From Pelagivirga sediminicola (GTDB taxonomy: Bacteria > Pseudomonadota > Alphaproteobacteria > Rhodobacterales > Rhodobacteraceae): DNA of 64,000 bases. Below, piece by piece: positions 16,771 through 26,289 of the stretch (position 1 is its first letter; each line of letters starts with the position of its first letter). The notes under the pieces are model-generated. The model saw nothing but the letters and a program-made list of their open reading frames with translations, searched no databases and had not been told where the DNA came from. The DNA lies in assembly GCF_003072125.1 (NCBI RefSeq), contig NZ_QCYH01000001.1:124001-188000 (forward strand), read 5' to 3'. A program made the translations under genes and the position numbers.

Positions 16771-17957
16771 GTCTTGGCCTCGCTGGAGGTGTCTTCGCCG
16801 CCGGAGCCGCCCTCCGCGCCGTCATCATCCGCGCCATGGTCCTGCGACATCAAGGTCGCCTTTGCAACCCGGTCCGCCAGTTTTTGCGTGAATCCCTTCT
16901 GCGCCAGCTTGAACGCCAGCTTGACCGCCGCCGATACGCCGGTCTCGTCCGCGGCGCCATGGGATTTCACGACGGTGCCGTTCAGGCCCAGGAACACGCC
17001 GCCATTGACGCGGCGCGGGTCGATCCGCTTTTTCAGGCGGCGCAAGGACGGATAGGCCAGTAGCGCGGCGATGCGCGAGGTGACCGAATACTGAAACGCC
17101 TCGCGCAGAAGGTCCGCAATCAGCGTCGCCGTGCCTTCGCCGGTCTTCAGCGCGACATTTCCGGTGAACCCGTCGGTCACGATCACATCGGCGGTGTCGC
17201 CGGGCAGGTCGCGCCCCTCGACAAACCCGACGAAATCGAAATCGGCGCCGCGTGCATGGGCGCTGATCAGATCATGCGCCTCGCGCAGCTCGGCGCGGCC
17301 CTTGTGCTCTTCGGTGCCGACATTCATCAGTCCGATGCGCGGGCGCGTCACGCCGAATCCCTCGCGCGCATAGGACGCACCCATCAGCGCATATTGCATC
17401 AGATCCTTGGCATCGGCGCTGATATCGGCGCCGCCATCCATCAAAAGGTTGAATCCCTGGGGATTGCGCGAGGGCCACATCACCGCGATGGCAGGGCGAT
17501 AGATGCCGGGCAGGCGGCGCAGGCGCAGCACCGACATCAGCATCAGCGCGCCGGTATTACCGCAGGAGACACAGACCGTCGCCTCGCCCGCGCGCACCGA
17601 TTCCAGCGCGGACCACATCGAGGTATCCTTGCCATGACGGGCGATATGGCCGGGCTTGTCGTTCATGGTGACGACGCCGGGCGCATCGCGCAGCTCGCAA
17701 CACTCCGCCAGCGCGCGGTGGCGCGCGACCAGCGGTTCAAGCTCGGCTTTCGGGCCGTGCAGGATAAAGGCAATGTCCGGGTTCTTGCGGGCGCTGTCGG
17801 CGATTCCCGCAACGACAGTGGCAGGGCCCGCATCCCCGCCCATCGCATCGACGGAGATCACGGTCTTGCCTCTGGATGCGCCAATAGCGCCCGGACCATC
17901 CGCGGATGGGCCGGGATGGCCTGCATCCGCGTCTGTGGTCTCTGGACGCACGGTCAT
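16767..17957 (-). CDS. plsX: Phosphate acyltransferase PlsX
   Basis: A 396-aa peripheral membrane enzyme that makes acyl-phosphate from acyl-ACP for phospholipid synthesis. ISVDAMGGDAGP near the start, VSCGNTGALM in the middle and VTDGFTGNVALKT toward the end are family signatures. The chosen ATG at 17955-17957 leaves about 30 residues of variable N-terminus before the first strand; a later start is possible. It sits between rpmF and fabH as in most alphaproteobacteria. Confidence 0.93.
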   Translation of the reverse strand: MTVRPETTDADAGHPGPSADGPGAIGASRGKTVISVDAMGGDAGPATVVAGIADSARKNPDIAFILHGPKAELEPLVARHRALAECCELRDAPGVVTMNDKPGHIARHGKDTSMWSALESVRAGEATVCVSCGNTGALMLMSVLRLRRLPGIYRPAIAVMWPSRNPQGFNLLMDGGADISADAKDLMQYALMGASYAREGFGVTRPRIGLMNVGTEEHKGRAELREAHDLISAHARGADFDFVGFVEGRDLPGDTADVIVTDGFTGNVALKTGEGTATLIADLLREAFQYSVTSRIAALLAYPSLRRLKKRIDPRRVNGGVFLGLNGTVVKSHGAADETGVSAAVKLAFKLAQKGFTQKLADRVAKATLMSQDHGADDDGAEGGSGGEDTSSEAKT

Positions 17958-17997
17958 ACGGGCGGTCCGTCCTTGGTTGAGGTGCCGCTGGCGCGGA

Positions 17998-18204
17998 TCA
18001 GGCCGCGTCGTCGTCCAGATCGACCTCGTCCGCCATCGCGACGATTTCGCGATCGGCATAGTGGCCGCAGGCCGAGCAAACGTGATGCGGGCGCTTCAGC
18101 TCGCCGCAGTTCGGGCACTCGTTGGGGTTGGCGCCGCTGAGGGCGTCATGTGCGCGGCGATTGTTGCGGCGCGATTTCGATACTTTGTTCTGCTGGACAG
18201 CCAT
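17998..18204 (-). CDS. rpmF: 50S ribosomal protein L32
   Basis: A 68-aa ribosomal protein with the usual basic start ([17 protein letters not shown]) and a zinc-ribbon made of Cys30/Cys33 in ECPNC and Cys43/Cys46 in VCSAC, so this is the zinc-binding form. The acidic tail EVDLDDDAA is typical for this clade. It lies between the DUF177 gene and plsX, the standard arrangement. Confidence 0.96.
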   Translation of the reverse strand: MAVQQNKVSKSRRNNRRAHDALSGANPNECPNCGELKRPHHVCSACGHYADREIVAMADEVDLDDDAA

Positions 18205-18359
18205 GTCGCGATCCCGATTCCTGTGGGCCGAACGGGCCCTGTTTGCATAAGGTTCAGCGGCTCTTAGTCCGCCTTGCGGAGCCGGTTCAACCCCAAATCC
18301 CGTGAAAGCGCGAAAATACAGCGAAACGCCGCAACTGCAAGCGAATTCTCGCGCTGCGA

Positions 18360-18938
18360 TCAGCTCTCGTCGCCGCCGTTTTCCTCCAGCTTGCGCTTCA
18401 GCCCGGCAAGACCTGCGAAGGGCTTCAGATCCGCATCCTCCAGCGGCGCCGCGCCCGGCGGGGCCGCCTGCGCGCGCGCAAGGTCGGCACCTTCGGCGCG
18501 CGGATAGTCCGGCAGCGCCAGCGCCAGCGCCTCGTGCAGCACGCGGGCCAGATCGATCACATCGCCCAAGGGCTCGTTCGTGTCGTCCTCGGGCATCTCG
18601 ACGCCGTCCTCGGGCGTCGGGGCCAGTTCGGACGGGGCGGGCATGTCGGACAGGAACCTGCGCTCGACGCGCGTGTCGATGCGCGTCGTCACGGGCGCCA
18701 GCGTCACGACACAATCCTGAACGGCCGTCGCGCCCAGATCGGCGTTGATGCGCCAGTCGTGCCGGCCCAGCGGCGCAAGCGTTCCGTGAAATCGCAGCTT
18801 TCGCAGCGCGTTGATGCCCAGGGCGCTTGCCAGCGCCGCGCGCGCCTCTGCGTCCGGGGTGATGTCGAACGATTGCGTGCGCCCCTTGGGCAGGTCGGCG
18901 ACGCGCAGGGCGGCGGGCTCGGTCAGCGGCTTTGCCAT
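18360..18938 (-). CDS. DUF177 (YceD-like) protein
   Basis: A 192-aa protein of the DUF177 family, whose members are linked to large-subunit rRNA accumulation and sit next to rpmF. The core is [21 protein letters not shown], followed by an acidic segment and [24 protein letters not shown], both typical. The zinc-binding cysteines seen in some relatives are not obvious. The start at 18936-18938 gives [17 protein letters not shown]. Confidence 0.85.
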   Translation of the reverse strand: MAKPLTEPAALRVADLPKGRTQSFDITPDAEARAALASALGINALRKLRFHGTLAPLGRHDWRINADLGATAVQDCVVTLAPVTTRIDTRVERRFLSDMPAPSELAPTPEDGVEMPEDDTNEPLGDVIDLARVLHEALALALPDYPRAEGADLARAQAAPPGAAPLEDADLKPFAGLAGLKRKLEENGGDES

Positions 18939-19025
18939 GGCGGAACGCTTCCTTTCTTGAACACAGGGGCCGGGTTGATGTAAGCGGGATAAAAGGCCCG
19001 CCGGGCCAATATCAAGAGGACAGTC

Positions 19026-19487
19026 ATGTTCGGGACCGAATTTTCGCTGAAAGCCGCCTTTATGGTGGTCGGACTGGCCTTGATGACGGCCGTTTCAGGC
19101 TGCACGGCGCTGTATCAGAATCACGGCTATGTGCCGCCCGAAGAGGATCTGCAACAGCTGGTGCCGGGTGTGGATACGCGCGCGACTGTCGATGACGTGA
19201 TCGGCGCGCCGTCGGCGGCGGGGCTGCTGAGCGGGGGCGACTATTACTACGTGCGCAGCCGGGTCAAGACCTACGGCATGCTGCGCCCCGAGGTGGTCGA
19301 CCGCCAGGTTCTGGCCATCAGCTTTGACGGCCAGGGGGTGATCGCCAATATCGAACGCTTTGGCCTGCGCGACGGGCATCCGGTCGCGCTGTCGCGCCGC
19401 GTCACCGACAGCAGCGTGTCCGGCAAAGGGTTCCTGCAGCAGATCCTGGGCAACTTTGGCAATCTCAACCCGGCCGACTTCTTCTAG
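19026..19487 (+). CDS. bamE: Outer-membrane assembly lipoprotein BamE (SmpA/OmlA)
   Basis: A 153-aa lipoprotein with an N-terminal signal and lipobox VSGC. The SmpA/OmlA core follows: LVPGVDTRATVDDVIGAPS and YYYVRSRVKTYG with VLAISFDGQGVIANIERF. It is part of the BAM complex that folds outer-membrane proteins. It is transcribed away from DUF177-rpmF, with 87 bases between the starts. Confidence 0.9.
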   Translation: MFGTEFSLKAAFMVVGLALMTAVSGCTALYQNHGYVPPEEDLQQLVPGVDTRATVDDVIGAPSAAGLLSGGDYYYVRSRVKTYGMLRPEVVDRQVLAISFDGQGVIANIERFGLRDGHPVALSRRVTDSSVSGKGFLQQILGNFGNLNPADFF

Positions 19488-19503
19488 GCCGGGCGCGCCG
19501 CCG

Positions 19504-20250
19504 GTGCCGCAGGCGGGCCGCCCGATACAGCACGGTCCGCGCTATGTGGCTCGCATGGCCGAGGGCGCGGCGGATCTGGCCGAGGCGCAGGCGCTGCGCG
19601 TCGCAGCCTTCGGTCTGAGCGCGCCGGATCTGGACACGATCGACGAGGCCTGCCTTCACATCGTGATCGAGGACCGCCGCCGCGCCTGTGTGGTGGGCTG
19701 TTTCCGCATGATGCCGCTGGCGAGTGGCGCGCAGATCGCGCGCAGCTATTCGGCGCGATTCTATGATCTGGGGCGTCTGTCGCGCAAGCGCAGCCCGATG
19801 ACCGAGCTGGGCCGTTTCTGTATCCACCCCGCGACGCGCGATCCCGATATCCTGCGCGCGGCCTGGGCGGCGATAACGGCGCATGTCGATGCGGCGGGGG
19901 TGCAGATGCTGTTTGGCTGCACCTCGTTCCGGGGCATTGACCCGGCGCCTTACGCCAGCGCGTTCGATCTGCTGGCGCGCGGCCACCTGGCGCCGCCGGA
20001 CTGGGCGCCGGGCCGGCGCGCGGCGCATACCGTGCCGCTGCGGGCCGGGCAGGGCGCGGGCGGCCTGCACGCGCTGCCGCCGCTCTTGCGCAGTTACCTC
20101 GCGATGGGCGGCAAGGTCAGCGATCATGCGGTGGTCGACGCGCAGATGAACACGCTGCATGTCTTTACCGGGGTCGAGATTGCCGCGATACCGCCCGCGC
20201 GCCAGCGGCTTTTGCGGGCGGATGCGCGAGCAGTGAGCGGCGGCGCTTGA
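19504..20250 (+). CDS. OlsB-like acyl-ACP N-acyltransferase (hemolysin-type GNAT)
   Basis: A protein of about 248 aa in the family that includes L-ornithine N-acyltransferase OlsB. The N-terminal AEAQALRVAAFGL, the central MTELGRFCIHPATRDPDILRA and the segment MLFGCTSFRGIDPAPYASAF are characteristic. It would transfer a 3-hydroxyacyl chain from ACP to make lyso-ornithine lipid or a related aminolipid. No olsA is adjacent. The GTG at 19504 is chosen because ATG 19555 would cut into the conserved start; the true start is uncertain. It begins 16 bases after bamE. Confidence 0.75.
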   Translation: MPQAGRPIQHGPRYVARMAEGAADLAEAQALRVAAFGLSAPDLDTIDEACLHIVIEDRRRACVVGCFRMMPLASGAQIARSYSARFYDLGRLSRKRSPMTELGRFCIHPATRDPDILRAAWAAITAHVDAAGVQMLFGCTSFRGIDPAPYASAFDLLARGHLAPPDWAPGRRAAHTVPLRAGQGAGGLHALPPLLRSYLAMGGKVSDHAVVDAQMNTLHVFTGVEIAAIPPARQRLLRADARAVSGGA

Positions 20251-20281
20251 CGGCGCCTGCGCGGCAAGGTAGCCCGCGCTC

Positions 20282-22096
20282 ATGGCCGCACGTCCCCCCC
20301 TTTTGCAACTCAACGACATCTCGCTCACCTTCGGGGGCGATCCCGTTTTTGCGGATCTGTCGCTGGTCGTCCAACCGGGCGATCGCGTCGCGCTGGTGGG
20401 GCGCAATGGCTCGGGAAAGTCCACTCTTCTCAAGGTGATGGCCGGTCTGGTCGAGGCTGATTCCGGCGCGCGCACGGTCGCGCCCGCGGCTTCGGTCGGC
20501 TATATGGAGCAAGAACCGGACATGGCCGGGTTCGCAACGCTCGGCGATTTTGCCGGCAGCGCGCTGGATCCGTCCGAGATGTACCGCGTCGAGATGGCCG
20601 GCGAGGGGCTGAAATTCGATCCTGCCCGCCCGGTCGAGACGGCATCGGGCGGCGAGCGGCGCCGCGCCGCACTGGCCAAGCTGATGGCCGAAGCGCCGGA
20701 GCTGATGCTTCTGGACGAGCCGACGAACCATCTGGATATCGAAGCGATCGCCTGGCTGGAGCAGACGCTGAAGGACACGCGCACGGCCTATGTCCTGATC
20801 AGCCACGACCGCGCTTTTTTGCGTGAACTTACCCGCGCAACCCTTTGGATTGACCGGGGAATGGTGCGGCGACAGGAAAAGGGATTCGCCCATTTCGAGG
20901 AGTGGCGCGACAAGGTCTGGGAGGACGAGGATCAGTCCCGTCACAAACTCAACCGCAAGATCAAGTCCGAGGCCCGCTGGGCCGTGGAAGGCATCAGCGC
21001 CCGGCGCAAGCGCAACCAGGGCCGCGTGCGTGCCCTGCAGGATCTGCGCGCCGAGCGCGCGGGCCAGATCAAGCGTCAGGGCACCGCCGCGATGGCGCTC
21101 GATTCGGGGCCGAAATCCGGCAAGAAGGTCATCGAGGCGGACGGAATATCAAAGGCTTACGGCGACAAGATCATCCTGCGCGATTTCTCGATCAAGATCC
21201 AGCGCGGCGATCGCGTGGCGCTGGTCGGGCCTAATGGCGTGGGCAAGACGACGCTGCTGAACATGCTGATGGGCCTTGAGCCGCCCGATAGCGGCACGGT
21301 CAGCCTCGGCACCAATCTGCTGCCCGCGATCTTCGATCAAGCGCGCGCGCAGCTCGACCCGGACATGAGCCTGTGGGACAGCCTCACGGGCGATCCGGAC
21401 ATGCGCGTTTCCGGCAAGGCGGACCAGATCCTGGTGCGCGGATCGCCCCGCCACGTGGTCGGCTATCTCAAGGAATTCCTGTTTGACGAGGCGCAGGCGC
21501 GCGCGCCGGTCCGGTCGCTCTCGGGCGGCGAGAAGGCGCGGCTGCTGCTGGCCAAGCTGATGGCGCGCGAATCGAATCTTCTGGTACTCGACGAGCCGAC
21601 GAACGATCTGGATATCGAGACGCTGGATCTGTTGCAGGAGCTCTTGGACGATTACGACGGCACCATCATCCTGGTCAGCCATGATCGCGATTTCTTGGAC
21701 CGCGTCGCCGCCACGACCATCGCGATGGAAGGGGACGGGCGCGCCACGGCCTATGCCGGCGGCTGGAGCGATTACCGCGCGCAGCGCCAGCAGGTGCCCG
21801 ATTACGCCAGCGGACCGGCCAAGAGCGCCGCATCCCCCAAGGACAGCGCCGCGCCGAAGAAGGCGAAAACTGACGCTTTGAGTTTCACGGAAAAGCATCG
21901 TTTGAGCGAGCTGCCCGACGTCATGTCGCGGCTGGAGGCCGAGATCGCCAAGCTGGAAATCCTGATGTCGGACCCCGAGCTGTTCACGCGGGAGCCGGTG
22001 AAATTCCGCAAGGCGACCGAGGCATTGACCCAGCGCCAAAGCGCGCTGGCCGAGGCCGAGGAGGAATGGCTCGCGCTGGCGGAAAAGGCGGAGTAA
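20282..22096 (+). CDS. ABC-F family ATPase, Uup-like
   Basis: A 604-aa soluble protein with two ABC domains and no membrane segments. The first Walker A is GRNGSGKST near residue 40 and the second is GPNGVGKTT near residue 317. LSGGEKARLLLAKLMARE is the signature of the second cassette, and LVLDEPTNDLDIETLDLL its Walker B. The C-terminal 70 residues (LSFTEKHRLSELPDVMSRLE) are the coiled coil of Uup. Such proteins act on ribosomes or on transposon excision; the exact role here is unknown. Confidence 0.9.
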   Translation: MAARPPLLQLNDISLTFGGDPVFADLSLVVQPGDRVALVGRNGSGKSTLLKVMAGLVEADSGARTVAPAASVGYMEQEPDMAGFATLGDFAGSALDPSEMYRVEMAGEGLKFDPARPVETASGGERRRAALAKLMAEAPELMLLDEPTNHLDIEAIAWLEQTLKDTRTAYVLISHDRAFLRELTRATLWIDRGMVRRQEKGFAHFEEWRDKVWEDEDQSRHKLNRKIKSEARWAVEGISARRKRNQGRVRALQDLRAERAGQIKRQGTAAMALDSGPKSGKKVIEADGISKAYGDKIILRDFSIKIQRGDRVALVGPNGVGKTTLLNMLMGLEPPDSGTVSLGTNLLPAIFDQARAQLDPDMSLWDSLTGDPDMRVSGKADQILVRGSPRHVVGYLKEFLFDEAQARAPVRSLSGGEKARLLLAKLMARESNLLVLDEPTNDLDIETLDLLQELLDDYDGTIILVSHDRDFLDRVAATTIAMEGDGRATAYAGGWSDYRAQRQQVPDYASGPAKSAASPKDSAAPKKAKTDALSFTEKHRLSELPDVMSRLEAEIAKLEILMSDPELFTREPVKFRKATEALTQRQSALAEAEEEWLALAEKAE

Positions 22097-22140
22097 GCGC
22101 CGGGCCGCGGTGCGGCATTTCGGAACATGGCGGAACTGGC

Positions 22141-22214
22141 TGGAGCGGGTAACGGGAATCGAACCCGTAACTAAAGCTTGGGAAGCTGCCGTGATACCTT
22201 TTCACCATACCCGC
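22141..22214 (-). tRNA. tRNA-Gly (CCC)
   Basis: The reverse strand gives a 74-nt tRNA: acceptor GCGGGTA, D-stem GTGA/TCAC, anticodon loop TTCCCAA with anticodon CCC, T-loop TTCGATT and an encoded CCA. One mismatch in the anticodon stem (C28-U42) does not break the fold. It reads GGG codons. Confidence 0.93.
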
Positions 22215-22290
22215 CGCGTCGCTTTACGTAGCATTGACGCCGCATCCTCTTCAAGCTGGAATCGCGCGCGCCGCAAGGCCGGCAGACGAA

Positions 22291-22312
22291 AAACCCGCCA
22301 AAAGGCGGGTTT
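22291..22312 (-). terminator. Rho-independent terminator for the DUF882 gene
   Basis: A perfect 9-bp stem, AAACCCGCC (22291-22299) with GGCGGGTTT (22304-22312), has a four-base loop. On the reverse strand it is followed by a T run (TTTTTCG). It lies 39 bases after the stop of the DUF882 gene. Confidence 0.85.
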
Positions 22313-22351
22313 GATCGACAGTGGTCGAATTGCTGCGGAATTGCGGCCGCG

Positions 22352-22921
22352 TCAACCGCCCCAGCTGCGCACGACGCCGCAATCCATGTGAACGAAATTC
22401 GAGCGCGAGTATCGCCCGACACCGCCTGCATGACATGCCAGCGCCGCCTTGCTGATCTGTCCGACCGAGCGCGAACCCATCCGCAGATCCGCCGCCTGAC
22501 CGTTCAGGTGCAGCGAATGTTTGGCAACGCCGCTGGACCGGCTGCGCAGCATCGCGTTCGTCTGCGGGGAGCGGTAACCGGACAGGAGCGTATAAGGCTC
22601 TGTCGTGCCCATCAGGTTATGCGCGGCCGTCATGATGTCGATGGTGCGCGTGTCGATGTTCTTCACTTCGTTCCTGCGCCAGTCGCGCATCACGTGCGAA
22701 ATCTCCTGCACGGCCTCGGCGATATATTCGCCCTCGATCCAGTAGATCGTGTCGATCTTCTCGCCGGTACGGGGCGATATCATGCGCAGTCGGCGTATAT
22801 CGCCGGCACCGCGCAAAAGGCCGAATGCGTTACCGTAGGAGGGGGCCGCCACAAGGGCGGTTGCCGCGAATGCGCCAAGGAGCGCACGCCGCGACAGGCT
22901 TGCGGAATTAGGTTGGGTCAT
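22352..22921 (-). CDS. Tat-exported DUF882 protein (YcbK/MepK-like murein endopeptidase)
   Basis: A 189-aa protein with a twin-arginine signal (SRRALLGAFAATALVAAP). The mature part belongs to the M15-type DUF882 family: YTLLSGYRSPQTNAML, the metal-site sequence KHSLHLNGQAADLRM, and FVHMDCGVVRSWGG at the end. The E. coli relative cuts cross-links made by L,D-transpeptidases. That fits the divergently placed L,D-transpeptidase gene 318 bases away. Confidence 0.87.
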   Translation of the reverse strand: MTQPNSASLSRRALLGAFAATALVAAPSYGNAFGLLRGAGDIRRLRMISPRTGEKIDTIYWIEGEYIAEAVQEISHVMRDWRRNEVKNIDTRTIDIMTAAHNLMGTTEPYTLLSGYRSPQTNAMLRSRSSGVAKHSLHLNGQAADLRMGSRSVGQISKAALACHAGGVGRYSRSNFVHMDCGVVRSWGG

Positions 22922-23239
22922 AGGTTTTGCCTGTCCGTCGCTTCAAGTTCATCCCCGCTGAACGCGGGCGTTCATCTCATCCCCCGGATGCACTTGTAGC
23001 TATGGCATATTAAGATTCGCTAACCAAGACACAGGTTCCCAGATTTTCTTTCATCAATGCATTTCGGCATGAATCCGCGCAATTCCGCCGGGTGTGGCGG
23101 TTCTGCAATGACTTGGTGCGAAAACGTCTCGGAGCATGTCCAAAAGGCGCCAAGTGCGATATTTCATTGGACAAATCGCGCCGCGGCAGGCTGATTGGTA
23201 GGCCACCGCGCGACGTGCACAGGTTACTTGGGGGATCCG
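22922..23239. promoter_or_regulatory. Divergent promoter region between two peptidoglycan genes
   Basis: 318 bases separate the starts of the DUF882 endopeptidase (leftward) and the L,D-transpeptidase (rightward). The part from 23000 to 23070 is AT-richer. GGGGGAT at 23230-23236 is the ribosome-binding site of the transpeptidase. I see no gene and no strong operator here. Confidence 0.5.
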
Positions 23240-24883
23240 ATGAAATTGGCCGCAGCTTTGAAATCGGGACTGTGTGCCCACCGGCCCGGCGGGTGGAGCC
23301 GCAGGTTTTTGATTCCCGCAGCCGCGCTGATGCTCGCGTTCGGTGCGCCGCAGGGCGCGTTGGCGGGCGTGACCGCGTTCAAGCAAGCGGTGGCCGAAGG
23401 CGCCGCGCGCGACGGCGAGTTGGCGGAGTATTATCGCAACAACGGCTATGGCGCCATCTGGACCGGCACGGGCGAGGCGGATCGCGCACGCCGCCAGGCG
23501 CTGTTGCAGGCGATCGATGCGGCGGATGCTCATGGACTGCCCGTCGCGCGATATGATGCGCAAGGGCTGCTGCGGATGATGCGGCAGGCGCGCACGCCGC
23601 GTGATCTGGGCGCGGTCGAAATCGCGATGTCGCGCACATTCCTGCGCTTGGCGCAGGACATGCAGACGGGAATGCTGACCCCGGCGCAGATCGACAGTGG
23701 CATGGTGCGCGCGGTGCCCGTGCGCAGCGCCGATGAGCTGCTGAGCGGGTTCACGGCGGGCAACCCCGCGGGTTTCCTGCGCAGCCTTGCGCCCAAATCC
23801 GGCGAATATGCCCGCCTCCTGCGCGAAAAGATGCGTCTGGAGAGCTTGCTGGAGACCGGCGGCTGGGGTCCTGCGGTGCCTGCCGCGTCGCTGGCGCCGG
23901 GCCAGTCCGGCGAGGGCGTCGTGGCGCTGCGCAACCGGTTGATCCGCATGGGCTATCTGGAGCGTACGGCGTCGAGCCGCTATGACATCGCGCTGCAACA
24001 GGCCGTGATGCGCTTTCAGGAGGCGCATGGCCTTGTCGCCGACGGCACCGCCGGCGCGCAGACCATGGCCGAGATCAATGTGCCCATCTCGCGGCGCCTG
24101 CCGATGATCCACGTTGCGATGGAGCGCGAACGCTGGCTGAGCGGGCCGCGCGGTGCCCGTCATATCCTGGTCAACCTGACCGATTTCACCGCGCGCATCA
24201 TGGATGATGACCGGCTGACCTTTGAAACCCGCGCCGTGATCGGCAAGAACCTCAAGACCCATCAAAGCCCCGAATTCTCCGATGAGATGGAATATCTGGA
24301 GATCAACCCGGTGTGGAACGTGCCGCGCTCGATCACGGTGCGCGAATACCTGCCGCAGATGCAGCGTAACCGCGGCGCGGCGGGGCATCTCAAGCTCTAT
24401 AATTCGCGCGGGCAGGAAGTCAGCCGCTCGGCGGTCAATTTCAACGCGTATAACGCGCGCAACTTCCCCTTCGCCCTGAAACAGCCGCCCTCGACGCGCA
24501 ACGCGCTGGGGCTGGTCAAGTTCATGTTTCCCAACAAATACAACATCTATCTGCATGACACCCCGTCCAAAAGCCTGTTTGACCGCAACGTGCGCGCCTT
24601 CAGCCATGGATGCATCCGCCTGCAGCAGCCCTTTGATTTCGCCTATGAGATCCTGTCGCGGCAGGAGGCGGACCCGAAGACCTTTTTCGACAGGATCGTG
24701 AATTCGGGGCGCCAGACGCGCGTGTCGCTGGAGCAGAAGATCCCGGTGCATATCATCTATCGCACCGCCACCGTTCCGGCCAAGGGACCGGCGCAATACC
24801 GCGAGGACATCTATGGCCGCGACGCCAAGGTGTGGGATGCGCTGCAAAAGGCAGGGGTTTCACTGCCCGCCGTTCAGGGCTAG
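23240..24883 (+). CDS. L,D-transpeptidase, YcbB/LdtD type
   Basis: A 547-aa periplasmic enzyme that forms 3-3 cross-links in peptidoglycan. It has an Arg-containing signal segment and a hydrophobic stretch ending ALAG near residue 43, then a scaffold region. A peptidoglycan-binding repeat follows (VVALRNRLIRMGYLE ... AVMRFQEAHGL). The YkuD-type catalytic domain contains YLHDTPSKSLF and SHGCIRLQQP, with Cys458 as nucleophile. The ATG at 23240 has GGGGGAT upstream. The length matches the large YcbB group rather than short ErfK proteins. Confidence 0.92.
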   Translation: MKLAAALKSGLCAHRPGGWSRRFLIPAAALMLAFGAPQGALAGVTAFKQAVAEGAARDGELAEYYRNNGYGAIWTGTGEADRARRQALLQAIDAADAHGLPVARYDAQGLLRMMRQARTPRDLGAVEIAMSRTFLRLAQDMQTGMLTPAQIDSGMVRAVPVRSADELLSGFTAGNPAGFLRSLAPKSGEYARLLREKMRLESLLETGGWGPAVPAASLAPGQSGEGVVALRNRLIRMGYLERTASSRYDIALQQAVMRFQEAHGLVADGTAGAQTMAEINVPISRRLPMIHVAMERERWLSGPRGARHILVNLTDFTARIMDDDRLTFETRAVIGKNLKTHQSPEFSDEMEYLEINPVWNVPRSITVREYLPQMQRNRGAAGHLKLYNSRGQEVSRSAVNFNAYNARNFPFALKQPPSTRNALGLVKFMFPNKYNIYLHDTPSKSLFDRNVRAFSHGCIRLQQPFDFAYEILSRQEADPKTFFDRIVNSGRQTRVSLEQKIPVHIIYRTATVPAKGPAQYREDIYGRDAKVWDALQKAGVSLPAVQG

Positions 24884-24909
24884 ATATCGCCCCGTAAAAG
24901 GGGAATGCC

Positions 24910-26001
24910 ATGTCCTATACCATTGATCAGATCGCCGCCGCGCTGAATATCCAAGCGGTTGGCGCAGGCGACATCCGCGTGCGCGCGCTGGCCGAACCGG
25001 CCGATGCCGGGCCGGACCATCTGGCCCTGGCGACCAAGCCTGAATATGCCGCCGCGCTGCCGCAGGGGCGCGCGCGCGCCGCCCTGCTGTGGGAGGGCGC
25101 CGAGTGGCAGGCGCTGGGGCTGGAGGCCGCGATCATCGCGCCGCGCCCGCGTTATGCGATGTCGGGGCTCACGGGGATGATGGATCCGGGCGAGGGCTGG
25201 GGCGAGGGTATTCACCCCAGCGCCGTGATCGACGACACCGCAGAGCTGGGCGAGGGCGTGCATGTCGGGCCGCTGTCGGTGATCGGCGCGCGGGCGCGGA
25301 TCGGCGCGGGCTGCCGCATCGGCCCGCAGGCCTGTATCGGCGCGGATGCTGAGATCGGCGAGAACGGCCTGATCCGCGAGGGCGTGCGCATCGCCGCGCG
25401 GGTGCGGATCGGGGCGCGCGTGATCATCAATCCCGGCGCGGTTCTGGGCGGCGACGGGTTCAGCTTTGTCACGCCCGAAAAATCAGGTGTTGAAACGGTG
25501 CGCGAGACGCTGGGCGATCAGGGCGGCGCGGCGGCGCAATCTTATGTGCGCATCCACTCGCTGGGCTCCGTGCGCCTTGGCGATGATGTCGAGGTCGGCG
25601 CCAATGCCGCCATCGACCGCGGCACGATCCGCGACACCGTCATCGGGGACCGCACCAAGATCGACACGCTGGTGATGGTCGCGCATAACGTGGTGGTGGG
25701 CACCGATACGTTGCTCTGCGGCCTTGTCGGTATCGCTGGATCCTCGCGCATCGGCAACAACGTGGTGCTGGCCGGTCAGGTGGGGGTGGGCGACAACCTC
25801 TTCGTCGGCGACAATGTCATCGCGGGCGGCGGCACCAAGATCCTCAGCAACGTGCCGGCCGGGCGCGTGATGCTGGGATATCCGGCGATGAAGATGGATG
25901 CGCATATCGACATGTACAAGCATCTGCGCCGTCTGGGACGGCTGGTGTCGGATGTGGCGCTGCTCAAGAAATCGGTTTTCAAGGATGGGCAGAGTGACTA
26001 G
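24910..26001 (+). CDS. lpxD: UDP-3-O-acylglucosamine N-acyltransferase
   Basis: A 363-aa lipid A enzyme that adds the N-linked 3-hydroxyacyl chain. An N-terminal uridine-binding domain precedes the left-handed beta-helix with many hexapeptides (IGARARIGAGCRIGPQA and following). The catalytic His lies in VMVAHNVVVG. The start is 26 bases after the transpeptidase stop, with AAAAGGGG upstream. Its next neighbours are an ACP and a ketosynthase, consistent with special acyl supply for lipid A. Confidence 0.95.
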   Translation: MSYTIDQIAAALNIQAVGAGDIRVRALAEPADAGPDHLALATKPEYAAALPQGRARAALLWEGAEWQALGLEAAIIAPRPRYAMSGLTGMMDPGEGWGEGIHPSAVIDDTAELGEGVHVGPLSVIGARARIGAGCRIGPQACIGADAEIGENGLIREGVRIAARVRIGARVIINPGAVLGGDGFSFVTPEKSGVETVRETLGDQGGAAAQSYVRIHSLGSVRLGDDVEVGANAAIDRGTIRDTVIGDRTKIDTLVMVAHNVVVGTDTLLCGLVGIAGSSRIGNNVVLAGQVGVGDNLFVGDNVIAGGGTKILSNVPAGRVMLGYPAMKMDAHIDMYKHLRRLGRLVSDVALLKKSVFKDGQSD

Positions 26002-26031
26002 ATCAGTGCGATACTCTGAAGGAGCCATGCC

Positions 26032-26289
26032 ATGAGCATACCCGAGCGCGTGATCACCATCATCGCCGAGCAAGCCATGCTGGAGCCCTCCGACGTGACG
26101 CTGGACAGCACGCTGGAGGATCTGGGCGTCGATTCGCTGGGGCTGGTCGAGGCGATCTTTGCCATCGAGGAGGCGTTCGACATCACCGTTCCCTTCAACG
26201 CGAACGAGCCGTCGGCGGGCGATTTCGACATCTCGACCGTCGGCGCCATCGCCACGGGCATTCAGCGGCTGGTGGCCGAGCAGTCGTGA
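26032..26289 (+). CDS. Specialised acyl carrier protein
   Basis: An 85-aa ACP. The phosphopantetheine serine is Ser35 in LGVDSLGLVEAIFAIEE. It is acidic and helical, but differs from housekeeping AcpP, which normally reads GADSLDTVEL. The overlap with the following ketosynthase (GTGA) and the position after lpxD suggest an AcpXL-like role in making long or unusual acyl chains for lipid A. The exact chain is unknown. Confidence 0.85.
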   Translation: MSIPERVITIIAEQAMLEPSDVTLDSTLEDLGVDSLGLVEAIFAIEEAFDITVPFNANEPSAGDFDISTVGAIATGIQRLVAEQS